DNA from: Pseudomonadota bacterium
GTDB taxonomy: Bacteria > Pseudomonadota > Gammaproteobacteria > Steroidobacterales > Steroidobacteraceae
NCBI GenBank assembly: GCA_025351005.1
Contig: JANXWS010000017.1
Location: 56,906 to 120,905 of the forward strand
DNA: 64,000 nucleotides
Direction: 5' to 3'
Of the stretch, positions 54,030 through 64,000 are shown in pieces. Positions within the stretch are counted from its first letter, which is position 1. Every line of letters starts with the position of its first letter. The notes beneath the pieces were generated by a model that worked only from the letters and a program-made list of their open reading frames with translations, did not search any database and was not told the origin of the DNA. The position numbers and the translations under genes are program-made.

Positions 54030-54941
54030 ATGCGCTCGTGGTTTGGACGCTGGCTCTGGAGCGTGGCCGCGCTTGGCGCGCCGGCCGCTGCCGCGGTGGC
54101 AGCCACGGTCGTCATCGACCCGAATGCCATTTACCCGGAGGGCCCCCTGTGGCGGGACGGCAGGCTGCTGTATGTCGAGTACGGCGGCCCGGGTATCAAG
54201 GAGTGGAACGGCGGGACGATCTCCGTGTACTGGCGCGGCGATCACTGCGGCGCGTCCGGTCTCATCGCCTATCACGTCGATCACCTGCTGGTCGCGTGTT
54301 ACGACGCGAACAGCCTGGTCGAGGTGGACCAGCAGGGACGGACGGTCCGGACGATCGACCGCGACAGCGCCGGCAACCCCTTCATCGGTCCGAACGACTT
54401 CACCGCCGACGGCCGCGGCGGGATCTACTTCTCGGCGTCCGGCGTCTACGACCTCGATGCACCGGTCAGCGGTACCGTGCTCTACATGGATCCCGGCGGC
54501 CGGATCCGGGAAGTCGCCAACACGATCCATTACTCCAACGGGCTCACGCTGTCCAAGGACGGCCAGCACCTGCTGGTCGCGGAGATGCTGGCCGGCAGGA
54601 TCCTGTCGTTCCCGGTCAGCGCCGACGGCACGCTCGGAAACCGCCGCGTCTGGGCGCGGCTGCGCGACCTCGCGCCGGCGACGCCGAAGGAAGACGCCTA
54701 CAACGGCCCGGACGGCCTGAAGCTGGGCCCCGACGGCAACTACTACATCGCCCAGAACGGCTCCGGCCGCGTACTCGTCGTCGATGAACTGAAGAAGCTG
54801 GTGCGCATCGTCACCGTGCCGACGCCGTACGTGACGAACGTGGCCTTCGGCGCCGACGGGGCGAAGACGCTCTACATCACGGGCGTGTTCGACCAGTGGA
54901 AGGCCCCGTACGCAGGCGTCGTCTATCGGGCCACGCCATAG
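54030..54941 (+). CDS. Periplasmic SMP-30/gluconolactonase-like protein
   Basis: A 303-residue beta-propeller protein. A signal peptide spans residues 1-25 (MRSWFGRWLWSVAALGAP). The metal-site strands of SMP-30-type lactonases are recognisable: YPEGPLWRDGRLLYVEYG (Glu), FIGPNDFTADGRGGIYFSAS (Asn-Asp), HYSNGLTLSKDGQHLLVAE (Asn) and YNGPDGLKLGPDGNYYIAQ (Asp). It should open a lactone or hydrolyse an ester in the periplasm with a divalent cation. The ATG at 54030 follows GAGG; the frame is open upstream. The 208-nt gap before it separates it from the divergent NCS1 gene. Confidence 0.82.
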   Translation: MRSWFGRWLWSVAALGAPAAAAVAATVVIDPNAIYPEGPLWRDGRLLYVEYGGPGIKEWNGGTISVYWRGDHCGASGLIAYHVDHLLVACYDANSLVEVDQQGRTVRTIDRDSAGNPFIGPNDFTADGRGGIYFSASGVYDLDAPVSGTVLYMDPGGRIREVANTIHYSNGLTLSKDGQHLLVAEMLAGRILSFPVSADGTLGNRRVWARLRDLAPATPKEDAYNGPDGLKLGPDGNYYIAQNGSGRVLVVDELKKLVRIVTVPTPYVTNVAFGADGAKTLYITGVFDQWKAPYAGVVYRATP

Positions 54942-55041
54942 CGCGGCCGTCGCGGCGTGCGCCGCCGCGGCGGGGAGGACCGGGGCCGCGCGCCCTGCGC
55001 GCCGCCCGCGACGGACGCCGCGGGCCCGCGGCGCTGCGCGA

Positions 55042-57624
55042 TCAGAACTTGTAGGTAAGCCTCAGTCCCATCGTGCGCGGCCGGCTGACGACTCGCGCAT
55101 CGACGAACTGATTGGGGTTCTCGTAGATGTCGGCCCGCGTGTCGGTGATGTTCTCGCCGTACAGATGCACCATCCAGGCATCGGTGCCGAGCCCGACCGA
55201 GGCATCGTAGGTCGAGAAGCCCGCCTGGTTGTACGCGTAGCCGGGCTGGTCGGGGAACGCGGTCGTCGTGCTCGCGATCGAGGAGATCGAGTGCGCCTGG
55301 TGGGTGCCGCCGAGCTGCACGAACGCCTTGTAGTCGCTGAGCGCGAACTCGTAGCGAATGCGCGCGTTCGCCTGCAGCGGCGGTGACTGCGCGAGCGGCA
55401 CGCCGGGGTCGCCGAAGGCCCGCACGGACGTGATCGGATGGCCGTTGATGTCCGGCAGGTAGGCCACGTTCTGCTGCTTGCTGCTGTTCCAGGCGGCCGA
55501 GGCGCTCAGCGTCAGCCCATGCACCGGACGGGCGATCGCCTCGAGTTCGATGCCCCGGACCTGGTAGTTCGGTCCGTTCGCGACGAAGCTGAGGTTGCCG
55601 AAGTACTGCGGCAGGAACAGTTCGACCTGGATGTTCTTCCAGTCCTCCTGATAGACCGCGCCGTTGAACTCGTAGCGGTGGTCGGCCCACTGCGTCTTGA
55701 AGCCGGCCTCGTTGTTGACCAGGGTGTCCGGCGTGAAAATCGCCGGCGTCTTGAAGACATAGGTGGCCGACGTGAACTGGGTCGACCCGCGGTTGAAGCC
55801 GCCGGGGCGGAATCCCTGCGACCAGGTGTAATACACGAGGGCGTCGTCGGTCACCTTCCAGCTCAGGTTCGCGCGGCTCTTGAACCCGGAGTAGGTGATG
55901 TTGAAATGGTTGGCCGTCTCGTTGTTCGAATCGATGGTGATCACGCTGCTGACCTGGTTGCCCGTGCAGGGCGGTGGCCCGTTGGCCGCGCAGCCGAAGC
56001 TGCTCGCCGAGAAGCCCACCTCGGTGGTGTTGATGCGGTAATAGCGCGTGCCGAGCGTCAGCGTCAGCTTCTTCGGAACGATCTCGAAGTCGGCCGAGCC
56101 GAACAGCGCCTTCTGCGTGTAGCCGCGCGTGATGTCATCGAAGTACGACTCGTTGTCCGGCCTGATCTTCGGGTTGTTCACCTGCGAACTGGCCGGCGGG
56201 CCGACGTTGGTCAGGCAGTTCGTGTTGAGCGTGGCCGTGCACGGCGGCACCGACTTGTAGAACCAGTCGATGTTCTCGTGGATCGTGTAGTCCTCCCAGA
56301 ACGCGCCGGCGATGCCGCGCACCCGCCAGTTGTCGGGCGTGCTGAGGCGCAGTTCCTGGCTGTTGTGCCGGTTCTGCTCGCGGTCGTGCCAGTAGGAGGC
56401 CGGCGTATAGCAGACGGAACCCGCGGCCTGCGGCGCGCCGTAGGCGGGCGTCGGCGTGCACTGATAGTAGGCGGCGTTGACGCCGCGCGAGTACGCGGTG
56501 TAGTCGCCCTGCTGGTCGACGTTGCGGACCAGGAAGCCGCCGGTGTACACGAGCCGCAGGTCGCCGATGCGGCCGTTGACCGTCAGCGACGTGTTCTCGA
56601 AGGTGTCGTGGTTATAGGAAGGCTCGAACATCTGCACCGACAGGTCGGGCAAGGGCTGCTGCAGCGCCGGGTTGACGCTCGAACTGTGGGGCATCTCGTA
56701 GAAGACGCCTTCGGCCCGCAGGCTCTGGTAGGACTGCGCCAGCAGTGCGTCCCAGTCGTCGTTGATCTTGAAGAGCGCCGACAGGCGCAGGCCCTTGTAG
56801 GTCACCGGGTTGATCGCGTTGCCGGCGAGTGAGTAGTTGTTGATCGTCGTGACCGAGCCGACGCCGCTCGGCACGACGCCGCCTTCGTAGTCGATGATGG
56901 TGAAGTCGCTGTTCTGGCGGGTGAACGTGGACGGCACGTTGTTGATGTAGCCGCCGCGCGCGTCCGTGTAGACCACGCCGCGTACCGCCAGCCGGTCGTT
57001 GATGATCGGCAGGTTGAGCACGGCCTGGACACTCGAGCTGGGGTCGCCGTGCGCCGTGGTTTCGTAGGCGCCGCTGACGCTGCCCTCGGTGACGTTGAGC
57101 TTCGGCTTGTTGGTGATGTAGCGCAGCACCCCCGACTCGGCACCCGCGCCGAACAGCGTGCCTTGCGGACCCTCGAGGACCTCGATGCGCTCGAGGTCGG
57201 CCGCGTACACGTCGAGGTTGCGGCCCGGCAAGGCGCCGGATTGCTCGTCGAGGTAGATCGCGACGCTCGAGAAGCTGCCGACGCCGCCGGATCCCTGCGA
57301 GCCCGCCAGCGTTGTCGACAGGCCGCGCATGAATATCGCGCCCTGGCCGGGGCCCTGGCTTGCGACGGTGACGTTCGGCAGGTACTTCACGAAGTCGTCG
57401 AAGGTCTGCACGTTGAGCTGCGTCAGGGTTTCCGCGGTCAGCGCCGTGATCGAAATCGGCACGTCCTGCATGTTCTCCACGCGCCGCTGGGCGGTCACCG
57501 TGATCTCGGCGATCTGGTCGGCGGGCGCTCCCGCTTCGACTGCGCTCGCGGCATGGGCGCCGCCGGCGGCGCTGCCGGCGAGGACCGCGGCGATCGCGCA
57601 CGACAACTTGCGATTGGAATTCAC
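55042..57624 (-). CDS. TonB-dependent outer-membrane receptor 2
   Basis: An 860-residue receptor and paralogue of receptor 1. The GTG at 57624 is used because GGAAGGGG precedes it and the product then begins with the signal peptide VNSNRKLSCAIAAVLAGS; a longer frame to 57690 lacks this. The TonB box is ITVTAQRR (about 41-48), the plug shows NVPISITALTAETLTQLNV-like order and LERIEVLEGPQGTLFGAG, and the last strand ends in LRLTYKF. The N-terminal VxxNRKL is shared with receptor 1, pointing to a common ancestor. The ligand is unknown. It has its own control region at 57625-57935; the GC-rich 54942-55041 gap behind it has stem potential but no T-run. Confidence 0.91.
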   Translation of the reverse strand: MNSNRKLSCAIAAVLAGSAAGGAHAASAVEAGAPADQIAEITVTAQRRVENMQDVPISITALTAETLTQLNVQTFDDFVKYLPNVTVASQGPGQGAIFMRGLSTTLAGSQGSGGVGSFSSVAIYLDEQSGALPGRNLDVYAADLERIEVLEGPQGTLFGAGAESGVLRYITNKPKLNVTEGSVSGAYETTAHGDPSSSVQAVLNLPIINDRLAVRGVVYTDARGGYINNVPSTFTRQNSDFTIIDYEGGVVPSGVGSVTTINNYSLAGNAINPVTYKGLRLSALFKINDDWDALLAQSYQSLRAEGVFYEMPHSSSVNPALQQPLPDLSVQMFEPSYNHDTFENTSLTVNGRIGDLRLVYTGGFLVRNVDQQGDYTAYSRGVNAAYYQCTPTPAYGAPQAAGSVCYTPASYWHDREQNRHNSQELRLSTPDNWRVRGIAGAFWEDYTIHENIDWFYKSVPPCTATLNTNCLTNVGPPASSQVNNPKIRPDNESYFDDITRGYTQKALFGSADFEIVPKKLTLTLGTRYYRINTTEVGFSASSFGCAANGPPPCTGNQVSSVITIDSNNETANHFNITYSGFKSRANLSWKVTDDALVYYTWSQGFRPGGFNRGSTQFTSATYVFKTPAIFTPDTLVNNEAGFKTQWADHRYEFNGAVYQEDWKNIQVELFLPQYFGNLSFVANGPNYQVRGIELEAIARPVHGLTLSASAAWNSSKQQNVAYLPDINGHPITSVRAFGDPGVPLAQSPPLQANARIRYEFALSDYKAFVQLGGTHQAHSISSIASTTTAFPDQPGYAYNQAGFSTYDASVGLGTDAWMVHLYGENITDTRADIYENPNQFVDARVVSRPRTMGLRLTYKF

Positions 57625-57935
57625 GCGTGCCCCTTCCTTAAACGGTTCTTGTAAATCCGCGGCGTCGGCCGCACCCCTGACGGTCCGCACGGTACTTCCC
57701 CCTGCATGCAGCCAGCCATTGTTCGCCGGGCATCCGTCGACAGGACGTTGAATGCCCGCTCAATGGTGACCCATCCGGCGCTCGATTTCAGTTTCTCGCA
57801 ACGGCGGGTCGGAGGCAAGAATCCGCCACAGCTTGGCTGCTAGCCAATGAAAACAGCCTATTACAGGCATTCGCGCCGACGGAGGAGACGGCCGTGACTC
57901 CCGCCCGCCGCGCTTGAACGTGCGTTCAGCCGGTC
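57625..57935 (-). promoter_or_regulatory. Control region of TonB receptor 2
   Basis: A 311-nt gap between two minus-strand genes, without a supported gene. It contains a perfect palindrome TTGGCT-GCT-AGCCAA (57833-57847) and near it GCCT-ATTAC-AGGC (57856-57868). Both lie about 210-245 nt upstream of the receptor start, where a promoter and operator would be expected. No -35/-10 pair is convincing. Confidence 0.45.
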
Positions 57936-59732
57936 CTACCGAGCGCTGCCTCCCGCCGCCGCGCGACTCTGGGCCGCAATCCACGCGCGCAGCTGCCGCT
58001 CGAGCACCTCGAGCGGCAGCGCGCCGCTGCCGAGCACCGTGTCGTGGAAGGCGCGCACGTCGAACTTCGGCCCCAGCGCGTGCTCGGCCTCAGCCCTGAG
58101 CTCGAGGATCTTCAGCTGGCCGCTCTTGTAGGCGAGCGCCTGCGCCGGCCAGCCGATGTAGCGGTCGATCTCGTTGACGATGTCGGTCTCGGTCTTGCCG
58201 GCGTTGTCCTTGAAGTAGTCGATCGCCTGCTGCCGGGTCCAGTGCTCGGCGTGGATGCCGGTGTCGACGACCAGCCGTACCGACCGCCACATGTCGTACG
58301 TCAGCTGCCCGAAGCGGCTGTACGGATCCTTGTAGAGGCCTAGGTCGTAGCCTAGCCGTTCCGAGTAGAGCGCCCAGCCCTCGACGAACGCCGTGTAGTC
58401 GGCGTGGCGGCGGAACTGCGGCAGGTCGCCGAGCTCGCGGGCGACCGAGAGCTGCAGATGGTGACCGGGAACGGACTCGTGCGCCGTCAGCACTTCCATC
58501 TCCCACTTCGGCCGTACTTCCGGCCGGTAGAGGTTGACGTAGAAGTAGCCGGCGCGCCGGCCGTCCGCCGAGCCGTCCATGTAGTAGGCGGTGGTGGTAT
58601 TCGGCGCCGAGGTGTCCGGGATCGGCCGCACGCCGAACGGCAGGCGGTAGAGGCGGCCGAACAGCTTCGGCAGCTCCGGCTCGATCTGCTTCGCGATCAC
58701 GACGTACCCGCGGTACAGCTCCTCCGGCGTCCCGTAGTAGAACTGCGGGTCGGTGCGCAGCTTGGTGAAGAACTCCTGCAGCGTGCCCTTGAAGCCGACC
58801 TCGTCCAGCACCTTCTGCATCTCGGCACGGTTGCGCGCGACCTCCGCGAGCCCGAGCGCGTGGATCTCGGCCGCCGTGCGCGTCGTGGTCGTGTAGTGCC
58901 GGATCCGGTTGCGGTAGAACGCGTCGCCGTCCGGTGTGTCCCAGATGCCATCGGTCGTGCGGCAGGCCGGCAGGTACGCGTCCCTGAAGAACTGCTGGAA
59001 GCGGCGGTAGGCCGGAATGACGCCGTCGCCGATCACGCGCCGCGCCGTGCCCGCCAGCCGCTCGCGCTCGGCGGCCGGGATCGCCTTCGGGAATTCCTTG
59101 AAGCGCTCGTAGAAGGGGCTCGTCTCGGGCGTCGCCGCCACCTGCATCTCGAGCTGCGGCAGCACCCGCTCCATCAGCGCGCGCGGCTGCGTTCGCTTCG
59201 CCCGGGCCTCCTCGCGCAACAACGCGGCCGTCTGGTCGAGGAACGCCGGCAGCGCTGCCAGGCGCCTGAGCCAGGTGTCGTAGTCCGCCACCGTCTCGAA
59301 CGGCATCAGCTCCGCGACTTCGTTCAGAGTCTGCACGCCACCGCGCGCGTCGACGCTGTAGGCCTCGAGGTGGAATGGCCAGGCGGCCAGGCGGTCCTGG
59401 TAGCCGTCCTGGAACAGGTCGTAGTTGAGCTGGTCCGCGGTCGAGAGCCGGGCGCGCGGGATGCGCTTCAGCGCGGTGAGCACGGCGATGTCCGAGGCGT
59501 GGATCCGTTCCAGGCTCGCCCGGCTGACGTCCGGCCAGCGGTCGTTGAAGCGCGTGTCGCCGAGGTAGGTCGCCGCCAGCGGATCATTGACGAGGTCCTG
59601 CTCCCAGGCCCGGTCGAAGAGGCCATGCAGGGCCGCGGCCGGTCCCGGCGCGGGCTTTACTGCCGCGCCGGCGCTGCCGAACAACAGCAGAACGGTCGCG
59701 GCGGACAGAGCGAGCGGTTGGCGGCGGGACAT
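57936..59732 (-). CDS. DUF885-family exported hydrolase with zinc peptidase motif
   Basis: A 598-residue protein with a signal peptide ([20 protein letters not shown]). It belongs to the DUF885 family. A zinc-binding HESVPGHH motif (in [20 protein letters not shown]) and a downstream Glu ([19 protein letters not shown]) make a gluzincin-like metal site; relatives act as carboxypeptidase-like metallopeptidases. It is likely periplasmic. The ATG at 59732 has GGAGG 4 nt upstream; the frame is open to 59921 without family sequence. The gene is divergent from the glycine riboswitch and stands alone. Confidence 0.82.
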   Translation of the reverse strand: MSRRQPLALSAATVLLLFGSAGAAVKPAPGPAAALHGLFDRAWEQDLVNDPLAATYLGDTRFNDRWPDVSRASLERIHASDIAVLTALKRIPRARLSTADQLNYDLFQDGYQDRLAAWPFHLEAYSVDARGGVQTLNEVAELMPFETVADYDTWLRRLAALPAFLDQTAALLREEARAKRTQPRALMERVLPQLEMQVAATPETSPFYERFKEFPKAIPAAERERLAGTARRVIGDGVIPAYRRFQQFFRDAYLPACRTTDGIWDTPDGDAFYRNRIRHYTTTTRTAAEIHALGLAEVARNRAEMQKVLDEVGFKGTLQEFFTKLRTDPQFYYGTPEELYRGYVVIAKQIEPELPKLFGRLYRLPFGVRPIPDTSAPNTTTAYYMDGSADGRRAGYFYVNLYRPEVRPKWEMEVLTAHESVPGHHLQLSVARELGDLPQFRRHADYTAFVEGWALYSERLGYDLGLYKDPYSRFGQLTYDMWRSVRLVVDTGIHAEHWTRQQAIDYFKDNAGKTETDIVNEIDRYIGWPAQALAYKSGQLKILELRAEAEHALGPKFDVRAFHDTVLGSGALPLEVLERQLRAWIAAQSRAAAGGSAR

Positions 59733-59828
59733 GAAGCCTCCGGGCGGGTTTGGCAGGATTCCGGAATTATTGCGCCGCCGGGGACTCCCGCCTACCTTTT
59801 TATTTGGGCGTTCCGGCCCCGCGCCGGC

Positions 59829-59834
59829 TATGAT
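59829..59834 (+). promoter_or_regulatory. -10 element of the gcv operon
   Basis: TATGAT, five of six matches to the sigma-70 consensus, lies about 25 nt before the riboswitch, so transcription would begin near 59841. No good -35 is seen (TTGGGC at 59804-59809, 19 nt spacer, is weak). Confidence 0.5.
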
Positions 59835-59856
59835 GCCCGCTTCGCGACAAGACCTG

Positions 59857-60061
59857 TCCGGAGAGACCGCGAGGCTGCGGGGCGAGAGCGCCCGGCGGCA
59901 CGCGCGGCGCCGAAGGCGCAACCCGCCCGGAAACGCTCAGGCAGAACAACGGCAGCGTCTCGCGAGCTCTGGAGAGCGGCCCGCGCGCGTGCGCAGGGCC
60001 CACCGAAGGGGTGCGGCGCGGCACGGGCTGCGCTTGATCTCTCAGGTCACAGGACAGAGGG
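59857..60061 (+). ncRNA. Tandem glycine riboswitch
   Basis: Two consecutive glycine aptamers. Aptamer 1 (about 59857-59945) has GGAGAG (59860-59865), the CGCCGAAGGCGCAAC element and the 3' part GAAACGCTCAGGCA. Aptamer 2 (about 59967-60061) has CTCTGGAGAG (59967-59976), CACCGAAGGGG and the 3' part ATCTCTCAGGTCACAGGACA. These are the conserved cores of the glycine riboswitch. It lies upstream of gcvT and is followed at once by an intrinsic terminator, so glycine binding should permit read-through into the glycine cleavage genes. Confidence 0.93.
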
Positions 60062-60092
60062 GCGACAGGCGACGGCCTGTCGCCCCTTATTT
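60059..60092 (+). terminator. Riboswitch-controlled terminator
   Basis: A perfect 11-bp stem GGGGCGACAGG (60059-60069) and CCTGTCGCCCC (60076-60086) with a 6-nt loop, then TTATTT. The 5' arm overlaps the last bases of the second aptamer, so aptamer folding and terminator formation can exclude each other. This is the expression platform. Confidence 0.9.
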
Positions 60093-60134
60093 CGGGGTGA
60101 GCGTCCGTCGCGCGACGTTGACGCGGAGACCCCG

Positions 60135-61235
60135 ATGACGCAGCAGACGCCCTTGCATGCCCGGCACGTCGAACTCGGCGCGCGGCTGGTTGACTTCGGC
60201 GGCTGGGACATGCCGCTCCACTACGGCTCGCAGCTCGAGGAGCACCACGCGGTGCGCCGCGACGCCGGCATGTTCGACGTCTCGCACATGCGCGCGGTCG
60301 ACGTCGAGGGGCCGGGCGCGACCTCGTTCCTGCGCCAGCTGCTCGCGAACGACGTTGCCCGGCTGGCGACGCCGGGCCAGGCGCTTTACAGCTGCATGCT
60401 GAACGAGCACGGCGGCGTGATCGACGACCTGATCGTCTACGGTCGGGCGCCCGGGCGCTACCGGCTGGTCGTCAACGCCGGCACCGCCGCTGGCGACCTG
60501 CGCTGGATCGTCGCGCAGGCCGGCGCCTTCGCGGTGACGGTCGCCGAGCGCGGCGACCTGGCCATGATCGCGGTGCAGGGCCCGAACGCCCGCGAGCGGG
60601 CAGCGGGGCTGCTGCCGCCGGCCGACCGCGCGCTTGCGCTCGCGCTCGCGAATTTCCATGCGACCTCGCTCGCGCTGCTCGATGGGAGCGTGTTCGTCGG
60701 CCGCACGGGCTACACCGGCGAGGATGGCTTCGAGATCATGCTGCCGGCCGAGCACGCCGTGGAGTTGTGGAACCGCCTGGCCGGCGCCGGCGTCCGTCCC
60801 TGCGGCCTCGGCGCGCGCGACACGCTCCGGCTCGAGGCCGGCATGAACCTGTACGGCAACGATATGGACGAGGCGACCTCGCCGCTCGAAGCCGGCCTCG
60901 GCTGGACGGTGTCGTTCGGACCCGGGCGTGACTTCGTCGGCCGCGCCGCGCTCGAGCGCGCACGCGCCGCGGGCGTCGCGCGCCGGCAGGTGGGCCTCCT
61001 GCTCGAGGACAAGGGCATCCTGCGCGCGCACCAGACCGTGCACGCCGGCGATGCGGGCGACGGCGAGACGACGAGCGGCAGCTACTCGCCGACGCTCGAG
61101 CGCTCGATCGCGCTTGCCCGCGTGCCGGCGGCCACCGGCACGATGGTCGAGGTCGACATCCGCGGCAAGCGCCTGAGGGCGCGCGTCGTCAAGCCACCGT
61201 TCGTGCGCCACGGGCGCGCGCGGATACAGCTCTAG
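60135..61235 (+). CDS. gcvT: Aminomethyltransferase (glycine cleavage T-protein)
   Basis: A 366-residue T-protein. Signatures are [37 protein letters not shown], the active-site Asp in [38 protein letters not shown] and the [20 protein letters not shown] block. It releases ammonia from the aminomethyl group on lipoyl-H-protein and makes 5,10-methylene-THF. The ATG at 60135 follows GGAGA; a longer open frame before it crosses the riboswitch and is not coding. It is first in gcvT-gcvH-gcvPA-gcvPB. Confidence 0.95.
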   Translation: MTQQTPLHARHVELGARLVDFGGWDMPLHYGSQLEEHHAVRRDAGMFDVSHMRAVDVEGPGATSFLRQLLANDVARLATPGQALYSCMLNEHGGVIDDLIVYGRAPGRYRLVVNAGTAAGDLRWIVAQAGAFAVTVAERGDLAMIAVQGPNARERAAGLLPPADRALALALANFHATSLALLDGSVFVGRTGYTGEDGFEIMLPAEHAVELWNRLAGAGVRPCGLGARDTLRLEAGMNLYGNDMDEATSPLEAGLGWTVSFGPGRDFVGRAALERARAAGVARRQVGLLLEDKGILRAHQTVHAGDAGDGETTSGSYSPTLERSIALARVPAATGTMVEVDIRGKRLRARVVKPPFVRHGRARIQL

Positions 61236-61292
61236 CAGCCCGCCGCAGGCGGCCACACCGTCCAGACGCCAGCCAGTGCCGAGGGACCTTCC

Positions 61293-61688
61293 ATGAGCAA
61301 CCCGCTTCCCGCAGATCTTCGTTACACCGAGAGCCACGAGTGGGTTCGCCAGAACCCGGACGGCAGCCTGACGATCGGCATCAGCGACCACGCGCAGCAC
61401 GCGCTCGGCGACCTCGTGTTCGTCGAGACGCCGGAAGCGGGGCGCGTGCTCGCGGCCGGCGAGGCGTGCGCCGTCGTCGAGTCGGTCAAGGCCGCCTCCG
61501 ACGTCTACAGCCCGTTGGCGGGCACCGTCCTCGAGGCCAACGCGGCGCTCGCCGAGGCGCCCGAGAAGATCAACGCCGACCCGTACGGCGACGGCTGGCT
61601 GTGGCGCCTGAAGCCGGCGAGCCCCGCGGCCTTCGCGGCGCTGCTCGATGCGACCGGCTACCAGCGCCTGCTCGCCGCCGCCGAATAG
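61293..61688 (+). CDS. gcvH: Glycine cleavage H-protein
   Basis: A 131-residue lipoyl carrier. Lys66 in [20 protein letters not shown] is the lipoylation site. [20 protein letters not shown] and [15 protein letters not shown] are family typical. It shuttles the aminomethyl group between P- and T-proteins. It lies 57 nt after gcvT and 23 nt before gcvPA. Confidence 0.96.
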   Translation: MSNPLPADLRYTESHEWVRQNPDGSLTIGISDHAQHALGDLVFVETPEAGRVLAAGEACAVVESVKAASDVYSPLAGTVLEANAALAEAPEKINADPYGDGWLWRLKPASPAAFAALLDATGYQRLLAAAE

Positions 61689-61711
61689 CACTGCCGTCGC
61701 GGAGACACACC

Positions 61712-63085
61712 ATGGCCTTCATTCCGCACACCGACGACGACGTCAAGGCGATGCTGGCGACGATCGGCGTCGGCAGCATCGAGGAGCTGTTCGACGAGAT
61801 CCCGCCGGCGCTGCGCGCCGGCCCGCTCGCCGCGCTGCCACCGGCCGTCTCCGAGATGGAGATCGGGCGGCTGATGTCGGCGCGCGCGGCCGCCGACGGC
61901 CGGCCGCTCAATTTCATCGGCGCCGGCGCCTACGAGCACCACATCCCGGCCGCCGTCTGGGCGATCACGACGCGCGGCGAGATCTACTCGGCCTACACGC
62001 CCTACCAGGCGGAAGCGAGCCAGGGGACGCTGCAGACGATCTACGAGTTCCAGACGATGATCGCGAGCCTGACCGGCATGCAGGTCTCGAACGCGTCGCT
62101 GTACGACGGCGCCTCGGCACTCGCCGAGGCCTGCCTGATGGCGGTGCGCGCCAATCGCCGCTCGAAGTCCGCCCGCATCCTGGTGCCGCGGGCCGTGAAC
62201 CCGACCTACCGCAAGTGCGCCAAGGCCATCGCCGGCAACCAGAACCTGCGCTTCGAGGAGGTCGGCTTCGACGCCTCGTCCGGCCGCAGCGCCGCGGAGG
62301 CGCTGGAGCCGTTCGCGGGCCAGGACGTCACCGCGGTCGTAATCCAGCAGCCGAACTTCTTCGGCGTGCTCGAGGACGTCGACCGGCTGACCGACTGGGG
62401 GCACGAGCACGGGGCGCTGGTCATCGCGGTGGTCAACCCGACCTCGCTCGCGCTCCTCAAGCCGCCGGGCGACTGGGGTGAGCACGGCGTCGACATCGTC
62501 GTCGGCGAGGGCCAGCCGCTCGGCGTCCCGCTGTCGTCCGGCGGCCCGTACGTAGGCTTCATGACGAGCCGCATGGAACACGTGCGGCAGATGCCGGGGC
62601 GCGTCGTCGGCCGGACGCTCGACGCCGACGGCCGCGCCGGCTACACGCTGACGCTGCAGGCCCGCGAGCAGCACATCCGGCGCGGCAAGGCGACCTCCAA
62701 CATCTGCACCAACCAGGGCCTGCTGATGACGGCGGCGACGGTATATCTGTCGATCATGGGGCCGGCGGGGCTCGAGCGGGTCGCGGCGGCGTCGATGGCG
62801 CGCACGGCGGAACTGGTCCGGGAACTGACGCGGCTCGAGGGTGTGCGCGAGGCGTTTCCGTCACCGCGTTTCCACGAGGCCCTGCTGCGGCTCGACCGGC
62901 CGGTCGGTCCGCTGCTCGAGGAGCTCGCGCGCCGCGGCATCGCCGGCGGCTACGATGCCTCGGCCGACTACCCGGAACTCGGATCTGTGCTGCTGGTGTG
63001 CGCGACCGAGACCAAGACCGGCGCGGACATCGCCGCCTACCGCGGCGCGCTCGAGGGCGTGCTTGCCGCGGCCCGGGCCGCCTGA
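61712..63085 (+). CDS. gcvPA: Glycine dehydrogenase (decarboxylating) subunit 1
   Basis: A 457-residue alpha-type half of the split P-protein. It has [78 protein letters not shown] and [20 protein letters not shown]. This subunit has the fold of PLP enzymes but no PLP lysine, which is in GcvPB. With GcvPB it decarboxylates glycine and loads H-protein. The ATG at 61712 follows GGAGA; the upstream frame overlaps gcvH in another phase and is not coding. Confidence 0.95.
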   Translation: MAFIPHTDDDVKAMLATIGVGSIEELFDEIPPALRAGPLAALPPAVSEMEIGRLMSARAAADGRPLNFIGAGAYEHHIPAAVWAITTRGEIYSAYTPYQAEASQGTLQTIYEFQTMIASLTGMQVSNASLYDGASALAEACLMAVRANRRSKSARILVPRAVNPTYRKCAKAIAGNQNLRFEEVGFDASSGRSAAEALEPFAGQDVTAVVIQQPNFFGVLEDVDRLTDWGHEHGALVIAVVNPTSLALLKPPGDWGEHGVDIVVGEGQPLGVPLSSGGPYVGFMTSRMEHVRQMPGRVVGRTLDADGRAGYTLTLQAREQHIRRGKATSNICTNQGLLMTAATVYLSIMGPAGLERVAAASMARTAELVRELTRLEGVREAFPSPRFHEALLRLDRPVGPLLEELARRGIAGGYDASADYPELGSVLLVCATETKTGADIAAYRGALEGVLAAARAA

Positions 63086-63098
63086 GGAGGAATCGCCC

Positions 63099-64000
63099 AT
63101 GACCACCGCAAACCCCGCCGCGCCGGCCCGCGAGCCGACGATCTTCGACCTGTCGCGGCCCGGCCGTGCCGCCACCGCGCAGTTCCCGCCGGCGCTCCCG
63201 GCGAGCGTGCCCGCCGAGCTCCGCCGGCGGCGCCGGCCGCTGCTGCCGGAGGTCTCGGAGCTGCAGGCCGTGCGCCATTACACGCGCCTGTCGCAGATGA
63301 ACTTCTCGATCGACACTCACTTCTATCCGCTCGGCTCCTGCACGATGAAATACAACCCGAAGGCGTGCAACAGCCTGGCGATGCTGCCGGAATTCTTGCA
63401 CCGTCACCCGCTCGCCCCGGCGAGCGCATCCCAGGGTTACCTCGCCTGCATGTTTGAACTGCAGGAAATGCTCAGGGAAATTACCGGCATGCATGGCGTG
63501 AGCCTGACGCCCATGGCCGGCGCGCAGGGCGAATTCGCGGGCGTGGCGATGATTCGCGCCTACCACCGCGCGCGCGGCGATGAGGGCCGCAATGAAATCA
63601 TCGTGCCGGAGGCTGCGCATGGGACCAATCCGGCCACCGCGGCGATGTGTGGCTGCGGGGTGCGGGAAATTCCCTGTGACTCGAATGGGGATGTCGATAT
63701 AGAGGCGTTGCGTGCGGCAGCAGGACCCAGGACTGCCGGCATCATGCTGACGAATCCGTCCACGCTGGGCGTGTTCGAGCGCAAGATCGTGGCGGTCGCC
63801 GGGATCGTGCACGCGGCGGGTGGCCTGCTGTATTACGACGGCGCAAACCTCAATGCGATCCTCGGCAAGGTGCGTCCGGGCGATATGGGCTTCGATGTGA
63901 TCCACATGAATCTGCACAAGACCTTCTCCACTCCGCACGGCGGTGGCGGTCCCGGTTCGGGCGCAGTGGCCATCAAGAAGCATCTGGAGCCATTCCTGCC
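63099..64000 (+). CDS. gcvPB: Glycine dehydrogenase (decarboxylating) subunit 2 (partial)
   Basis: The first 300 residues of GcvPB; the window ends inside the gene. GAGGAGG precedes the ATG. Seen are [89 protein letters not shown] and the PLP lysine Lys274 in [20 protein letters not shown]. It decarboxylates glycine on PLP together with GcvPA. From about 63390 onwards the codon use changes to many more A/T-ending codons (GAA, ATT, AAT, GAT, TGT) than in the first ~95 codons and in neighbouring genes. Confidence 0.94.
   Translation, partial: MTTANPAAPAREPTIFDLSRPGRAATAQFPPALPASVPAELRRRRRPLLPEVSELQAVRHYTRLSQMNFSIDTHFYPLGSCTMKYNPKACNSLAMLPEFLHRHPLAPASASQGYLACMFELQEMLREITGMHGVSLTPMAGAQGEFAGVAMIRAYHRARGDEGRNEIIVPEAAHGTNPATAAMCGCGVREIPCDSNGDVDIEALRAAAGPRTAGIMLTNPSTLGVFERKIVAVAGIVHAAGGLLYYDGANLNAILGKVRPGDMGFDVIHMNLHKTFSTPHGGGGPGSGAVAIKKHLEPFL

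Noticed and set aside
58404..60134. Upstream extension of the gcvT frame
   Set aside because: It is antisense to the DUF885 gene and crosses the riboswitch and terminator; gcvT homology begins at 60135.

Overview
The window is GC-rich DNA with tightly packed genes, frequent GTG starts and 1-8 nt gene overlaps. The gene types suggest a Gram-negative, probably aerobic proteobacterium: two TonB-dependent receptors with a terminal Phe, lipoproteins, diiron desaturases, a split P-protein (GcvPA/GcvPB) and TPR-sulfotransferases. A gammaproteobacterium of the Steroidobacter kind would fit, but the taxon is an inference. I saw no tRNA, rRNA, insertion sequence, phage gene or CRISPR array.

Layout. 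1-8 kb: a cut-off gene, a fatty acid desaturase, a PhnD-like binding protein overlapping an MttB-family methyltransferase, and two TPR-sulfotransferases. 8-11 kb: TonB receptor 1 with its own terminator. 11.5-16.5 kb: two more MttB paralogues, a quinone-oxidoreductase-like enzyme and a VapBC pair. 16.5-22.2 kb (+): XRE-cupin regulator and two dimethylglycine/sarcosine-dehydrogenase-like flavoproteins. 32.1-22.2 kb (-): a seven-gene overlapping operon with a third such flavoprotein, sarcosine oxidase soxBDAG and two PotF-like lipoproteins, divergent from a GbdR-like AraC regulator. 33.6-39.7 kb (+): a corrinoid/folate methyl-transfer module (corrinoid protein, DUF1638, PF13769, MetV-like, MetF-like, pterin methyltransferase, corrinoid activator). 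39.7-43.7 kb: an alkylglycerol-monooxygenase-like hydroxylase, a PhyH oxygenase and a CXXCH beta-barrel. 43.7-52.4 kb: choline module, with a choline ABC transporter (binding protein fused to permease, then ATPase) and a fourth MttB on -, and a BetI-BetB fusion followed by BetA on +. 52.4-59.7 kb: NCS1 transporter, SMP-30 lactonase, TonB receptor 2 and a DUF885 hydrolase. 59.8-64 kb: tandem glycine riboswitch, terminator, gcvT-gcvH-gcvPA-gcvPB (cut by the window end).

Together the genes describe complete use of choline and related quaternary amines: uptake, oxidation to glycine betaine, removal of methyl groups by an MttB/corrinoid route to methyl-THF and by flavoprotein oxidation of dimethylglycine and sarcosine, and finally glycine cleavage. 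Both the anaerobe-type corrinoid route and the oxidative route are present. The most unusual items are the single-ORF fusion of the BetI repressor to betaine aldehyde dehydrogenase and the fusion of a ChoX-type binding domain to the choline permease.
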